Part shown: positions 19,108 through 27,411 of the stretch, piece after piece
How the letters are laid out: each line of letters opens with the position of its first letter
Position numbering within the stretch: position 1 is the stretch's first letter
NCBI GenBank assembly: GCA_024742755.1
Contig: JANSXW010000060.1
Coordinates: 1-34,999 of the forward strand
DNA length: 34,999 bases
Source: a bacterium
GTDB taxonomy: Bacteria; Bacteroidota; Bacteroidia; Chitinophagales; Saprospiraceae
Direction of reading: 5' to 3'
The notes under the pieces: generated by a model
Seen by the model: only the letters and a program-made list of their open reading frames with translations
Told to the model about the DNA's origin: nothing
The model's database searches: none
Made by a program: the position numbers and the translations under genes

Positions 19108-20073
19108 ATGAAAAAGTTGAATCTTTGGCTATTAGCCATCTTCGCCCTTTCTGCATTAACTTTCACCGCCTGTGACGATGACGATGACACGGACCCGATG
19201 CCGGAGCCGACGACAATCGTTTCCTTCGCACAAGACAGTGACGATTACACCATCCTCGCAGAAGCGGTAGTCGCAGCAGGTCTTGACGGCGTACTGTCAG
19301 GCGCAGGCCCATTCACTGTATTTGCACCAGACAACGCTGCTTTCCAGGCATTGCTCGACAGCAACCCGGACTGGAATACCCTTGACGATATTCCGGAAGC
19401 AACCCTGACCGCAGTACTGACCAACCACGTCCTCGGAGGAGAGGTAACCTCTTCTGACCTGATGGCAGGATATTACTCCACGCTTAGCGCTACCAGCTTT
19501 GGTGATGCGAATACCAGCCTGTACGTAAACCTCGATAATGGTGTCGTATTGAACGGCGGCCCGGAGGTTGTTGCGCCAGACGTGGATGTGGACAATGGCG
19601 TGATTCACGGTGTTGATGCCGTTATTTTGCCACCTACTGTAGTAGACTTTGCAACTTCTAATCCAGCGCTGTCCTCATTGGTAGCGGCACTGACCCGTTC
19701 TGATCTCAGCACTGATTTCGTAGGTGCGCTGAGTGGCGATGGTCCGTTCACCGTATTTGCACCAAGCAATGCTGCATTCCAGGCACTGCTCGACAGCAAC
19801 GATGACTGGAATACGCTAGACGATATTCCTGTAGGCACGCTTGAAACCGTACTTTCCTATCACGTAAGCAGTGGCGTCAATGCACGCTCCACAGACCTTG
19901 CTGATGGCATGATGGTAAGCACGCTCTCGGAAGGCGCAACCCTTGAGGTGGACCTTTCCAACCCGGATGCTCCCCAAATCGTCGGTGGCAGTAGCACCGC
20001 AACGGTAGAGCTGGCCGATATTCAGGGTGTGAACGGTGTGGTTCACGTAATTGACACTGTCCTTCTGCCCTAA
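19108..20073 (+). CDS. Fasciclin (FAS1) two-domain lipoprotein
   Basis: 321 residues. A lipoprotein signal ends in ALTFTAC followed by a run of Asp, which in Bacteroidota often goes with surface export. Two FAS1 domains follow, about 30-175 and 178-320. Each has the H1 motif GPFTVFAPxNAAFQALLDSN and the H2-like end GVIHGVDAVILP / GVVHVIDTVLLP, plus NHVLGG / YHVSSG. FAS1 domains mediate adhesion. The ATG at 19108 follows A-rich AAAAAAGCAAAC and gives the signal directly; the longer frame upstream is not supported. The domains are near-duplicates over about 35 residues. Confidence 0.93.
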   Translation: MKKLNLWLLAIFALSALTFTACDDDDDTDPMPEPTTIVSFAQDSDDYTILAEAVVAAGLDGVLSGAGPFTVFAPDNAAFQALLDSNPDWNTLDDIPEATLTAVLTNHVLGGEVTSSDLMAGYYSTLSATSFGDANTSLYVNLDNGVVLNGGPEVVAPDVDVDNGVIHGVDAVILPPTVVDFATSNPALSSLVAALTRSDLSTDFVGALSGDGPFTVFAPSNAAFQALLDSNDDWNTLDDIPVGTLETVLSYHVSSGVNARSTDLADGMMVSTLSEGATLEVDLSNPDAPQIVGGSSTATVELADIQGVNGVVHVIDTVLLP

Positions 20074-20101
20074 TTTCTAATCTGAAAGTAGGTCAATAAA
20101 A

Positions 20102-20138
20102 AAGAGCGCCATTCGGAACAAGTCCGGATGGCGCTCTT
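20102..20138 (-). terminator. Intrinsic terminator between the fasciclin gene and the mutase gene
   Basis: AAGAGCGCCAT (20102-20112) pairs with ATGGCGCTCTT (20128-20138). Read on the minus strand it is followed by TTTTTTATTG, so it best serves the mutase gene that ends at 20158. The plus-strand T-run is weak but may still help end the fasciclin transcript. Confidence 0.85.
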
Positions 20139-20157
20139 CGTATTTCAGGCCTGGTAT

Positions 20158-21321
20158 TTAGCTAAATGCGCGCTCCTGGTCCAGTTGCTGAAACTTTGCC
20201 CAGGCGCGGTCTGCAATTTCCCGGGTAAGTTTTTCGATATAGTAGCTGCCTGCTCCGGGGTCAATGACCCGGTCGAGGTGGCTTTCCATTTTGAGCAGGT
20301 GTTGCAGGTTGCGGGCTACCCGGCGGCTGAAGGGTGTATCCGGCTCCTTCTGTGCCCGGTTGGAAGGCAGAACATACAATCGGTCCACGCCTCCGATAAC
20401 GGCAGACATGGCCTGCGTACTGGCACGTATCATATTGGAATTCGGGTTCTCATCCTGTGATTCCTGAGCGAAGTGAGCCACCACAAAGGGTTGTTTGCCT
20501 TTCACCCCGTAGCCCTTCAGGATATTGCTCCAAAGCAGGCGAAGTGCTCTGAATTTTGCGATTTCCACAAAGTAACTTTTGCTGACAGCGATACCGAACT
20601 GCAGGTGCCGGTTGATGGCGTCTGCATCGAGCCCCGTTTCGGTTAGCCGGGCCAGGTATTCTGCACCTTTCGCCATGGTTAGGGCCAATTCCTCGACGAC
20701 CTGCTCCGGGCCGCTGTGGAAGGTTTTGGCATTGACCTGCAGCGGGCGGACGTTGGGCCATTGGGTTTTGCAGGTTTGAATAAACCCTGCCAGGGTGTTA
20801 ATGGGCGGCTCGGTGAAATCGAGGATAGGATCAAAGTCTATGGTGAAATTGGCCTGTTCGCCAGTCACACCTTTCTCCTGATACCAGTCCTGCAGCAGCT
20901 CCATTAGCCGGGCAGGCTGCTTTTCAGAATAGTGCTCGCTGAAGTTCAGCGTCACCATTTCCGGCGCCACGCCATCAAGGAGCTGATGGAGACGGGTACG
21001 GTCTAAAGGTTGGAACAGCCGAAAGAGCGGAGCCTGTACGCCCCCCTTCAGCCCTTCGAGCAGGGCGGTATTCGCCTGCTTCGCATCTTTGTAAACGTTG
21101 ATGTATTCACCGATTTCCCAGTCGTTGCCCCGCCTGCCAGCGAGCAGGGGAGCTGTTGTTTGATGATCAATGTCTTCCGGATGGTAGAACGGAGCAATTG
21201 TGATGTCTTCGCCCAGGTGCCAAAATAAATCTTCCAGCGGTTTGCCTTTTAGGTCCTTCTCCACTTTGGCAACCCAGGTGGCCTTTTCTACGGCAGGAAA
21301 TTCTTCAAGTAGGTTTTTCAT
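20158..21321 (-). CDS. Methylmalonyl-CoA mutase small (beta) subunit family protein
   Basis: Methylmalonyl-CoA mutase interconverts methylmalonyl-CoA and succinyl-CoA; the small subunit supports the catalytic large one. 387 residues, so barrel only: no C-terminal cobalamin-binding-like domain, shorter than the roughly 600-residue classic small subunit. Family motifs are visible: LFWHLGEDITIAPFYHPEDI near the N-terminus, then NSNMIRASTQAMSAVIGGVD and FSRRVARNLQHLLKMESHLD followed by DPGAGSYYIEKLT. No large-subunit gene is beside it; the neighbours are a fasciclin lipoprotein and a secreted protein, each separated by a terminator, so it is a single-gene transcript. Confidence 0.9.
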   Translation of the reverse strand: MKNLLEEFPAVEKATWVAKVEKDLKGKPLEDLFWHLGEDITIAPFYHPEDIDHQTTAPLLAGRRGNDWEIGEYINVYKDAKQANTALLEGLKGGVQAPLFRLFQPLDRTRLHQLLDGVAPEMVTLNFSEHYSEKQPARLMELLQDWYQEKGVTGEQANFTIDFDPILDFTEPPINTLAGFIQTCKTQWPNVRPLQVNAKTFHSGPEQVVEELALTMAKGAEYLARLTETGLDADAINRHLQFGIAVSKSYFVEIAKFRALRLLWSNILKGYGVKGKQPFVVAHFAQESQDENPNSNMIRASTQAMSAVIGGVDRLYVLPSNRAQKEPDTPFSRRVARNLQHLLKMESHLDRVIDPGAGSYYIEKLTREIADRAWAKFQQLDQERAFS

Positions 21322-21350
21322 AAGTGGCGTTTTTTACTCCCTGCCAATTT

Positions 21351-21384
21351 AAAATAAAAAAAGCAGAGAGCCGTTGCTCTCTGC
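21351..21384 (-). terminator. Intrinsic terminator of the secreted-protein gene
   Basis: On the minus strand a perfect nine-base stem GCAGAGAGC / GCTCTCTGC with a four-base loop is followed by a run of T's (21362-21351). It lies between the stop at 21458 and the next gene's start at 21321. Confidence 0.88.
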
Positions 21385-21457
21385 CATCAAAGTGTCCTGT
21401 AATAAGAAACCCTTTACAAACCTACAAGCAGGAAGCCTCGCCGCCTGCTTACAGATC

Positions 21458-22651
21458 CTAAGGGTACAGGGCATTCAGGGGGTCACGCAGCCAGTCCGTT
21501 GCCGGGGGCATGATTTTTGTCAGGGTATGGGCATCCGGTGCAATCTCCTCAAAACTTGGCTGTGGTACGCCCTCTGCCTGATGCAGATGGGGGATCGGTG
21601 CTCCCCAGTTGGGGCAACCGCCGGCTACTTTGAGGGTTTGGGTAGCATGATAAACATTCTGCCCGCACAGGTCCCGTACGCTCCACTTGCGATAGATGAT
21701 GCAAAAGCCGTTTTCATATAGTGTTTCATCATCCCAGGTGGCTATAAAGCTGCAGGACTCTTCTCCCAGGCTTACTTGGTCGTGTGTGGTAGACCGGTCC
21801 CCATCGGTATCTACCACAGGAAAGCCAGTATGAGCCGGGCCGGAAGCAGCGGGATCCTCCAGTATCGGGGCCTCAGAGCCATCGAATGACTCGGGAAAAA
21901 TAATATTATTGATCCCCGGTTTTTCGACGCTGATCAGCTGGCGGAAAGTGCTGACGGTTTCTTCATTGTCTGTCGCCATCCACCTGCGCTCCACTACGCC
22001 CAATGCATTGCTGAGAAATTCAAAGTTCGAGAGCCTGATTTCCAGGCCTTTTTCCCGGGCTTCGGCAACGAGCCTCAGGGTGTCACCGGTGTTGAGAAAA
22101 GAAGAATAAAATGTGTTGAAAGGCTGATCCGGGCACGCGGCCTGCACAGCTTCACTATTGATAAACACTTCAAAAGTGTGGTCTGAAAAAGAGGAGCCCC
22201 CAACGTAACTCCAATCGAATCTGACAAATCCGTCAGCCGGAATGGCGAGCTCGTAAGCTGCCTGGCTTCCGGGCGTCAGAAGAATTGAAGCACTATTAGC
22301 CCCTTCAACTAATACTGAATTGGGAGCTCCGGTGACATCTACCCCACCGTCACCATCTCTTGTCGCATGGGACCAGTTGGACCATGCGAAATAGCCTTGC
22401 CAGCCCTGGCTTTGACAGCTCAGGTTGAAGTACTGGTCTTCAAAAGTATAGGAAATTGATGCTGATGATGAATAGGATAGAACCGGTGGTGGTACCTGCC
22501 AGGAATCCTGACAAAACACGGTACCATGCGTGCCTGTAAAGACAAGCGGTTGGGGGGAGGTGAGTGCCGCCTCATTCTGGGCACATAGCCCAATTGGCAA
22601 CAACCAAAAACAGAGCAGTATTTTTTTAAGTTTTGGGATTACTACTTGCAT
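21458..22651 (-). CDS. Secreted protein of unknown function with two HYR-neighbour-like repeats
   Basis: 397 residues from ATG 22651; the frame extends 9 bases to a GTG that I consider less likely. A signal peptide is clear (KKILLCFWLLPIGLCAQ). I do not recognise the whole. The first half is a beta-rich, cysteine-containing, adhesin-like region. The second half has two segments, ERRWMATDNEETVSTFRQLI and IYRKWSVRDLCGQNVYHATQ, each with the W-x-A/V-x-D...T/Q-x-I/L pattern repeated in many large Bacteroidota surface proteins, here in two degenerate copies. No T9SS C-terminal signal is visible at the end (DWLRDPLNALYP), so the export route beyond the inner membrane is unclear. Confidence 0.7.
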   Translation of the reverse strand: MQVVIPKLKKILLCFWLLPIGLCAQNEAALTSPQPLVFTGTHGTVFCQDSWQVPPPVLSYSSSASISYTFEDQYFNLSCQSQGWQGYFAWSNWSHATRDGDGGVDVTGAPNSVLVEGANSASILLTPGSQAAYELAIPADGFVRFDWSYVGGSSFSDHTFEVFINSEAVQAACPDQPFNTFYSSFLNTGDTLRLVAEAREKGLEIRLSNFEFLSNALGVVERRWMATDNEETVSTFRQLISVEKPGINNIIFPESFDGSEAPILEDPAASGPAHTGFPVVDTDGDRSTTHDQVSLGEESCSFIATWDDETLYENGFCIIYRKWSVRDLCGQNVYHATQTLKVAGGCPNWGAPIPHLHQAEGVPQPSFEEIAPDAHTLTKIMPPATDWLRDPLNALYP

Positions 22652-22908
22652 GTCGTACACTTTCTGCTACTTAGCCATGCTTCATGGCCAAACGATTTTC
22701 AGGGTTGATTAGGAATCAACTGAAATTTTAGTACTCAGAAAACCTTGCTGAAAAATTAGCGGAAAGGAGAGTGGGTGGAACACGCAACGTGTTAAAACCA
22801 GGACATACCTGCTTTTTCATGGGATTATGTAGTTTAAGGGATAATTAAATCTGAAAGAGGTTCCTGATACACAGACTTACCTAAGTACGGTGCCTACTTT
22901 CTTTGATA
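22652..22908 (-). other. Long 5' leader of the secreted-protein gene
   Basis: About 255 bases without a gene between the candidate promoter and ATG 22651. It holds two perfect inverted repeats: GTTGATT-AGG-AATCAAC (22704-22720) and AACACG-CAA-CGTGTT (22779-22793). Neither has a T-run. I see no riboswitch that I recognise. Confidence 0.5.
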
Positions 22909-22955
22909 CAAATATAGGATTTACTGCTATTTATTCCATACCGGATAACCGGTAT
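22909..22955 (-). promoter_or_regulatory. Candidate Bacteroidota promoter overlapped by a palindrome
   Basis: On the minus strand TATATTTG (22916-22909) matches TAnnTTTG exactly, with TATG (22940-22937), three of four to TTTG, at a 20-base spacing. A perfect palindrome ATACCGG-ATAA-CCGGTAT (22938-22955) overlaps the -33 position, where a repressor could block it. The only downstream gene is the secreted protein at 22651. Confidence 0.45.
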
Positions 22956-23009
22956 TTATCAGATTTATATTTTTGTTATTTGTATAGGGTTGTTTCATAG
23001 GGGTTAGGA

Positions 23010-23039
23010 GCGCCGCCCTGACAAGTGGCAGGGCGGCGC
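23010..23039 (-). terminator. GC-rich hairpin ending the aromatic amino-acid operon
   Basis: GCGCCGCCCTG (23010-23020) pairs with CAGGGCGGCGC (23029-23039) just after the stop of the DAHP synthase gene. No T-run follows on the minus strand, so it may be a terminator of reduced strength or an RNA end-stabiliser. Confidence 0.6.
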
Positions 23040-23045
23040 AGGGAT

Positions 23046-24137
23046 TTATGCTTCTGCCCTTGGGCGGTTCATTACTTTTTCCTGATGGTTAATGGATTCC
23101 TGATGGACCGCCTTGAGGAATACGGTAACAAACTCTTCGCTTAGCCCCTTGAGCTTGCCTTTGGTTACGGCGCGCTCCAGGATTTCGTTCCAGCGGCTGC
23201 TTTGCAGGATCGCGATGTTATTGCGTTGCTTGTATTCGCCAATGCGTTCTGCCAGGCGCATACGGTTGCTGAGCAGGTTGAGCATTTCTTCGTCCAGCTC
23301 GTCAATCTCGTGCCGCAGGTGTTCCAGGTTTTCGAGAAACTCCATGTCATCCGTCGTGGGCTGACGGAAAATGAGCTTCTCCTTCATCTCCAGAAACTGC
23401 GCCGGGGTAATTTGCTGCGCTGCATCGCTCCAGGCGTTGTCAGGGTCTGGGTGCACCTCAGTCATGTAGCCATCAAAATTGAGGTCGAGTGCCTTCTGCG
23501 CTACCGTTTGCAGGATGTCCCGGCGGCCGCAGATGTGGCTGTTGTCACAAATGATAGGCAAATCAGGAAATTCCCGCTTCAGGTCGATGGCAAGCTGCCA
23601 GCGCGGCACATTCCGGTATTTGGTCTCTCCGTGGTAGCTGAAACCCCGGTGGATAACTCCGATACGGGTAATACCGGCTTTGTAGATGCGCTCGATAGCC
23701 CCTACCCATAACTTAAAGTCAGGGTTGATGGGGTTCTTGATCAGCACAGGGATGTCCACGCCTTTCAGGGCATCGGCCACTTCCTGCACAGAGAATGGAT
23801 TCACGGTCGTGCGGGCACCCAGCCAAAGCACATCAATCTGATGTTTCAGGGCTTCGAAAACGTGCTGCGTATTGGCCACTTCAGTTGTGACCCTAAGCCC
23901 GGTTTCTTCCTTTACCTTGCGCAGCCAGCCCAGGCCTTCCGTACCGATGCCTTCAAATGCGCCGGGGCGGGTACGGGGCTTCCAGATACCGGAGCGGAAT
24001 AAGTCTACGCCTTGGCCTGCAAGGGCACGGGCGGTGGTCAGTACCTGTTCTTCGGTTTCGGCACTGCACGGGCCGGCAATAATAAGTGGCTTGTTAGCCG
24101 GTTTCTCTTCTAGCAGAGGTCGGAAAGTCATATCCAT
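23046..24137 (-). CDS. Bifunctional DAHP synthase / chorismate mutase (type II)
   Basis: Joins the first committed shikimate step (PEP + erythrose-4-phosphate to DAHP) with chorismate-to-prephenate conversion. The N-terminal DAHP synthase of the KDO8P-like type (about 1-260) has PLIIAGPCSAETEEQV, FRSGIWKPRTRPGAFEGIG, IGVIHRGFSYHGETKYRN and ICDNSHICGRRD. The C-terminal AroQ-type chorismate mutase (about 270-355) has RHEIDELDEEMLNLLSNRMR and LAERIGEYKQRNNIAI. Start ATG at 24137 is preferred; the frame also begins at a TTG at 24155. It is the last gene of the operon, 21 bases after tyrA. The mutase fused here explains why PheA and TyrA are monofunctional. Confidence 0.95.
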   Translation of the reverse strand: MDMTFRPLLEEKPANKPLIIAGPCSAETEEQVLTTARALAGQGVDLFRSGIWKPRTRPGAFEGIGTEGLGWLRKVKEETGLRVTTEVANTQHVFEALKHQIDVLWLGARTTVNPFSVQEVADALKGVDIPVLIKNPINPDFKLWVGAIERIYKAGITRIGVIHRGFSYHGETKYRNVPRWQLAIDLKREFPDLPIICDNSHICGRRDILQTVAQKALDLNFDGYMTEVHPDPDNAWSDAAQQITPAQFLEMKEKLIFRQPTTDDMEFLENLEHLRHEIDELDEEMLNLLSNRMRLAERIGEYKQRNNIAILQSSRWNEILERAVTKGKLKGLSEEFVTVFLKAVHQESINHQEKVMNRPRAEA

Positions 24138-24158
24138 GATTACGTGAATTTTCAAAGG

Positions 24159-24998
24159 TTATCGTAAAATGCGTTTGATATCATTGGCTTGTGCAATGAG
24201 TTGGTAAAAAGTGTCAAAGTCTTTCTTGATGAGCAACGACCGGAAACGGGCCAGCTGATTGATGTGCTCGTCCAGTACGTCCAGCACGTGGTCCCGGTTT
24301 TGCCGAAAAATAGGGATCCACATATTTGGCGAACTCTTGGCCAGCCGTACCGTAGAGCTGAAACCACCGCTGGCCAGCTCGAAAATGCGCCCTTCGTCGC
24401 GTTCCTTCTCCAGCACGGTCAGTGCCAGCGCAAAGGAACTGATATGCGAGATGTGAGATACATAGGCTGAGTGCAGGTCATGTGCCTCCCGGTCGAGCTC
24501 AACGATGGTCATAGGGATGCTTTCGTACATCTTCTGTACGATTTTAACGGCATCCGGGGCGCTGCGGTCCGCATCAATCAATACGGCGCACTTATGGTCG
24601 AAGAGGTTAGGGATAGCCGCCTCGGGGCCAGAAAATTCGGTGCCCGCCATAGGGTGGGTCGCCACATATTGCCCGCGCCTGGGGTGCATGTCCACTGTAT
24701 TGAGCAGCTCGGCTTTGGTAGAACCTACGTCAATAACCACCTGCTGCTCAATCAGGTCAAGGACCTGCGGCAGCAAAGTCAGCATGGCATCGACCGGCGT
24801 AGCAAGGATAATCAGGTCGGCTTTTTTCACACCTTCCTCCAATGGCAGGTCCTCATCAATCAGCCGTCTCCTTATCGCCTTGTCGAGGTTTTCCTGACTG
24901 GCATCAATACCGATGATGTGACCGGCAAAACCATTTTCCTTCAGGGTAATGGCCAGCGATCCGCCGATGAGTCCGATACCGATTATTGCAACTGTCAT
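24159..24998 (-). CDS. tyrA: Prephenate dehydrogenase
   Basis: Oxidatively decarboxylates prephenate to 4-hydroxyphenylpyruvate in tyrosine synthesis with NAD(P). ATG 24998 (MTVAIIGIGLIGGSLAITLK) puts the dinucleotide-binding GxGxxG at the N-terminus as usual; the longer frame to 25037 adds an unconserved tail. 279 residues. Seen: VIDVGSTKAELLN, the conserved catalytic-region ATHPMAGTEFSGPEAA, LHSAYVSHISHISSFALA and ASGGFSSTVRLAKSSPNMWI. It has neither an ACT nor a chorismate mutase domain. Third gene of the operon; the 135 bases before it lie downstream of a decayed four-helix-bundle fragment. Confidence 0.95.
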   Translation of the reverse strand: MTVAIIGIGLIGGSLAITLKENGFAGHIIGIDASQENLDKAIRRRLIDEDLPLEEGVKKADLIILATPVDAMLTLLPQVLDLIEQQVVIDVGSTKAELLNTVDMHPRRGQYVATHPMAGTEFSGPEAAIPNLFDHKCAVLIDADRSAPDAVKIVQKMYESIPMTIVELDREAHDLHSAYVSHISHISSFALALTVLEKERDEGRIFELASGGFSSTVRLAKSSPNMWIPIFRQNRDHVLDVLDEHINQLARFRSLLIKKDFDTFYQLIAQANDIKRILR

Positions 24999-25133
24999 AT
25001 TTAATGTAGAATGTAAATCTGTGTTAATGTGTCCCATACGGGCCTTCGGAAATGTAAAAGGTACTTATTTAGTGGCTCCTTAGGTGTAAAGAGCCTTCCT
25101 TCTCAAAGGGTTAGGCCATTCGGGTTAGTCGGG

Positions 25134-25298
25134 TTAGCCCTGAGCCTTCTTTATACCAGCTGTAAAAATGGCAACCAGTTGACCGCACTCGTTTAGAACG
25201 GGTTCAATAACAGCTCGTTCAAGTAGTGGCTTTGCTTTGATAATTTTAAGGCAGACTTGCGATTCTCTAAGTTCCTTCAAAGCAATCCTCATTTTGCC
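25134..25298 (-). pseudogene. C-terminal remnant of a four-helix-bundle (23S rRNA IVS-type) protein gene
   Basis: In a different frame from the aminotransferase, the minus strand reads GKMRIALKELRESQVCLKII, then ECGQLVAIFTAGIKKAQ and a TAA at 25136-25134. This is the C-terminal helix pair typical of the TIGR02436 four-helix-bundle family (pattern KMxIALKExRExxxWLxlI...LLxEsxELixIFxxsIKTAq). The N-terminal half is absent. The first 26 bases overlap the end of the aminotransferase gene, whose stop codon lies within the remnant. An in-frame ATG at 25292 would allow a 52-residue peptide, but a decayed fragment is more likely. Such genes are common mobile-like passengers in Bacteroidota. Confidence 0.7.
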
Positions 25299-26475
25299 TT
25301 TTTACCCTCCGCATCGCCTCTTCATAAAGTGCACCATCACTACAAAGCGAAATCCGCAGGTACCGGTCTCCCTGAGAGCCGAAAATGCCGCCCGGGGTGA
25401 TGAAGACGTTGTGCTCATAGAGTACTTCATCTGCCAGTGCATAGGCATCCGGGTATTGATCCGGGATTTTAGCCCAGACGAACATGCCCACCTGCTTCGG
25501 GTCGTATGCACAGTTCAGGGCATCAAACAGCTGAAAAACCGTTTCCCGCCGTTCGGCATAGACGCCATTGAGGCGCTTGTACCAGGACGCAGGACTTTTC
25601 AGCGCTTGTGCCGCAGCCAGCTGTACCGGTTTGAACATGCCGGAGTCCATATTGCTTTTGAAGCGCAGTACCACCTTGAGGTAATCCGCCCGCCCCGCCA
25701 GCATGCCGATGCGCCAGCCTGCCATATTGTGCCCTTTGCTGAGGCTGTTAAGCTCCACGGCTACGTCCTTTGCCCCCGGAATGCTTAGAATGCTATGCTG
25801 CTGTTCATTCAGGATAAAGGAATAGGGGTTGTCATTGACAATCAGAATGCGGTGGCGGTGTGCAAAGGCCACGATGCGTTCCAGAAAAGACAAATCCGCT
25901 GCTGTTCCGGTAGGCATATTCGGGTAGTTGAGCCACATAATTTTCACCCGGCTCAGGTCGGTGTTTTCCAGTGCTTCCATATCCGGGAGCCAACCGCGTT
26001 CCGGTTCCAGCTTGTATTCCCGGATGATCGCCCCGGCCAGGTTGGATACTGCCCGGTAGGCCGGATAGCCGGGGTTGGGCACAAGCACCTCGTCTCCGCT
26101 TTCCAGAAAAGCCATAGCGATGTGCATGAGGCCTTCCTTCGAGCCCATAAGTGGCAGCACTTCCTCTTCCGGGTCAATGCTGGCGCCAAACCATGTTTTA
26201 TACCATTCTGCAAAAGCTGACCGCAATTCGGGGATACCCATATAGCTTTGGTAGCCGTGCACATCGTTATGAAGGACAGCATCGGTAAGCGTGTCGATTA
26301 CCTCCTGGCTGGGTGGTAAATCGGGGCTGCCGATACCCAGGTTCAGGACGGGCTTGCCTTCAGCGCGCATTTGGGCAATCTCCCGGAGCTTGGTCGAGAA
26401 GTAGTACTCCTTGACTTCCCCCAAACGGCTGGCAGGTTGTATGATCATGTCGGATTGGGCTACTGATTTGGTCAT
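25267..26475 (-). CDS. PLP-dependent class I/II aminotransferase (aromatic or aspartate type)
   Basis: 402 residues, fold type I. PLP lysine in NSLSKGHNMAGWRIGM; other family marks are LNLGIGSPDLPPSQEVIDTL, PNPGYPAYRAVSNLAG, the NYPNMPTGTAA loop with the PLP-contacting Asn, and VNDNPYSFI. Sitting between pheA and tyrA, it very probably transaminates phenylpyruvate and 4-hydroxyphenylpyruvate to Phe and Tyr; specificity cannot be read directly. ATG 26475 gives a leader of about 10 residues; ATG 26448 (MIIQPASRLGEVKEYYFSTK) is an alternative. Oddity: the last residues after MRRVKR (QNEDCFEGT) and the stop are encoded by the four-helix-bundle remnant, so the original end has been replaced. Confidence 0.94.
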   Translation of the reverse strand: MTKSVAQSDMIIQPASRLGEVKEYYFSTKLREIAQMRAEGKPVLNLGIGSPDLPPSQEVIDTLTDAVLHNDVHGYQSYMGIPELRSAFAEWYKTWFGASIDPEEEVLPLMGSKEGLMHIAMAFLESGDEVLVPNPGYPAYRAVSNLAGAIIREYKLEPERGWLPDMEALENTDLSRVKIMWLNYPNMPTGTAADLSFLERIVAFAHRHRILIVNDNPYSFILNEQQHSILSIPGAKDVAVELNSLSKGHNMAGWRIGMLAGRADYLKVVLRFKSNMDSGMFKPVQLAAAQALKSPASWYKRLNGVYAERRETVFQLFDALNCAYDPKQVGMFVWAKIPDQYPDAYALADEVLYEHNVFITPGGIFGSQGDRYLRISLCSDGALYEEAMRRVKRQNEDCFEGT

Positions 26476-26504
26476 TGTAAAATGAGATTCTGGTAAAGGT
26501 TTCT

Positions 26505-27389
26505 TTAGTATTCGTAATGCTCACCGCAGGCATATACGCCGTGCACCTGCAGGTTGCGGGTTAGTGGCCGGATGGCATCGAGGGCCTGTTCATGGCCCAC
26601 TTTGCCCTGCACCACGAAGTCGACATAAAACTGATACTCCCACGGGTGCCCTACAATCGGAGCAGATTGAATCTTGGTCAGGTTGACGTTGTAGGCGGCC
26701 ATCACAGCCAGTGCCTTATAAAGACTCCCGACTTCGTGGTCGGTCGCAAAAGAGATGGATACCTTTTCCAGAGCGGCATCAAGCTTTGGCGTGCCTTTTT
26801 CCAGTACCAAAAACCGGGTGTGGTTCTTTTTATTGGTCTCAATGCCTGGTGCGATGATTTCTAGCCCATACATTTCAGCAGCGAGGGTACTGGCGATGGC
26901 ACCGATGTGCGACCAGCCATTTTCACTGATCTCCCGGGCGCTGAGGGCGGTGTCAGCCGTCTCCACTAACCTGATATTCGGGTAGCGGGTAAAAAACTCC
27001 CGGCACTGCGCGATGGCCATGGGGTGAGAATGCACCTCCCTAAGCTCCTCCATACGTACGCCGGGCAACACCATCAGGTTCTGCTTGATGCGCAGAAAGA
27101 TCTCTCCGGTAATATGCAGCCCCGACTGCTGCAGCAGGGTGTAATTGCGCATAATGCTTCCTGCCAGGGTATTCTCGATCGCCATCAGGCCAATATCGGC
27201 TTCCTCCTGCGCTTCCACCATGCCCACCAGGTCTTCAAAGGTATGCGCGGGTACAATTTCCAGGGGCTGGTTTTGGAAGCAATGACGGGCCGCTACTTCG
27301 TGAAAAGCGCCCGCGTAGCCCTGAATGCTGACCCGCAGTGGGGTGGAGGTGGTGTCGCCGGCAGCATAGCCGGCCTGTGTCTTGGTCAT
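26505..27389 (-). CDS. pheA: Prephenate dehydratase
   Basis: Converts prephenate to phenylpyruvate. 294 residues. The catalytic domain (about 18-195) has VSIQGYAGAFHEVAARH, IGLMAIENTLAGSIMRNY, the HSHPMAIAQCREFF motif, TADTALSARE and KNHTRFLVL with the essential Thr-Arg-Phe. A C-terminal ACT domain (about 205-285) has HEVGSLYKALAVMAAYNVNL and TKIQSAPIVGHPWEYQFYVD. The Phe-binding ESRP motif of well-studied enzymes reads QSAP, so feedback sensitivity may differ. First structural gene of the operon; transcription must pass the two attenuators at 27412-27696. ATG 27389 is 22 bases past the second terminator. Confidence 0.96.
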   Translation of the reverse strand: MTKTQAGYAAGDTTSTPLRVSIQGYAGAFHEVAARHCFQNQPLEIVPAHTFEDLVGMVEAQEEADIGLMAIENTLAGSIMRNYTLLQQSGLHITGEIFLRIKQNLMVLPGVRMEELREVHSHPMAIAQCREFFTRYPNIRLVETADTALSAREISENGWSHIGAIASTLAAEMYGLEIIAPGIETNKKNHTRFLVLEKGTPKLDAALEKVSISFATDHEVGSLYKALAVMAAYNVNLTKIQSAPIVGHPWEYQFYVDFVVQGKVGHEQALDAIRPLTRNLQVHGVYACGEHYEY

Positions 27390-27411
27390 GGTTTATGAAT
27401 TGTTATGCCAA

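Noticed and set aside
26505-27389. QSAP in place of ESRP in PheA as proof of lost feedback inhibition
   Set aside because: Similar variants may be usual in Bacteroidota; without an alignment this is not evidence of deregulation.
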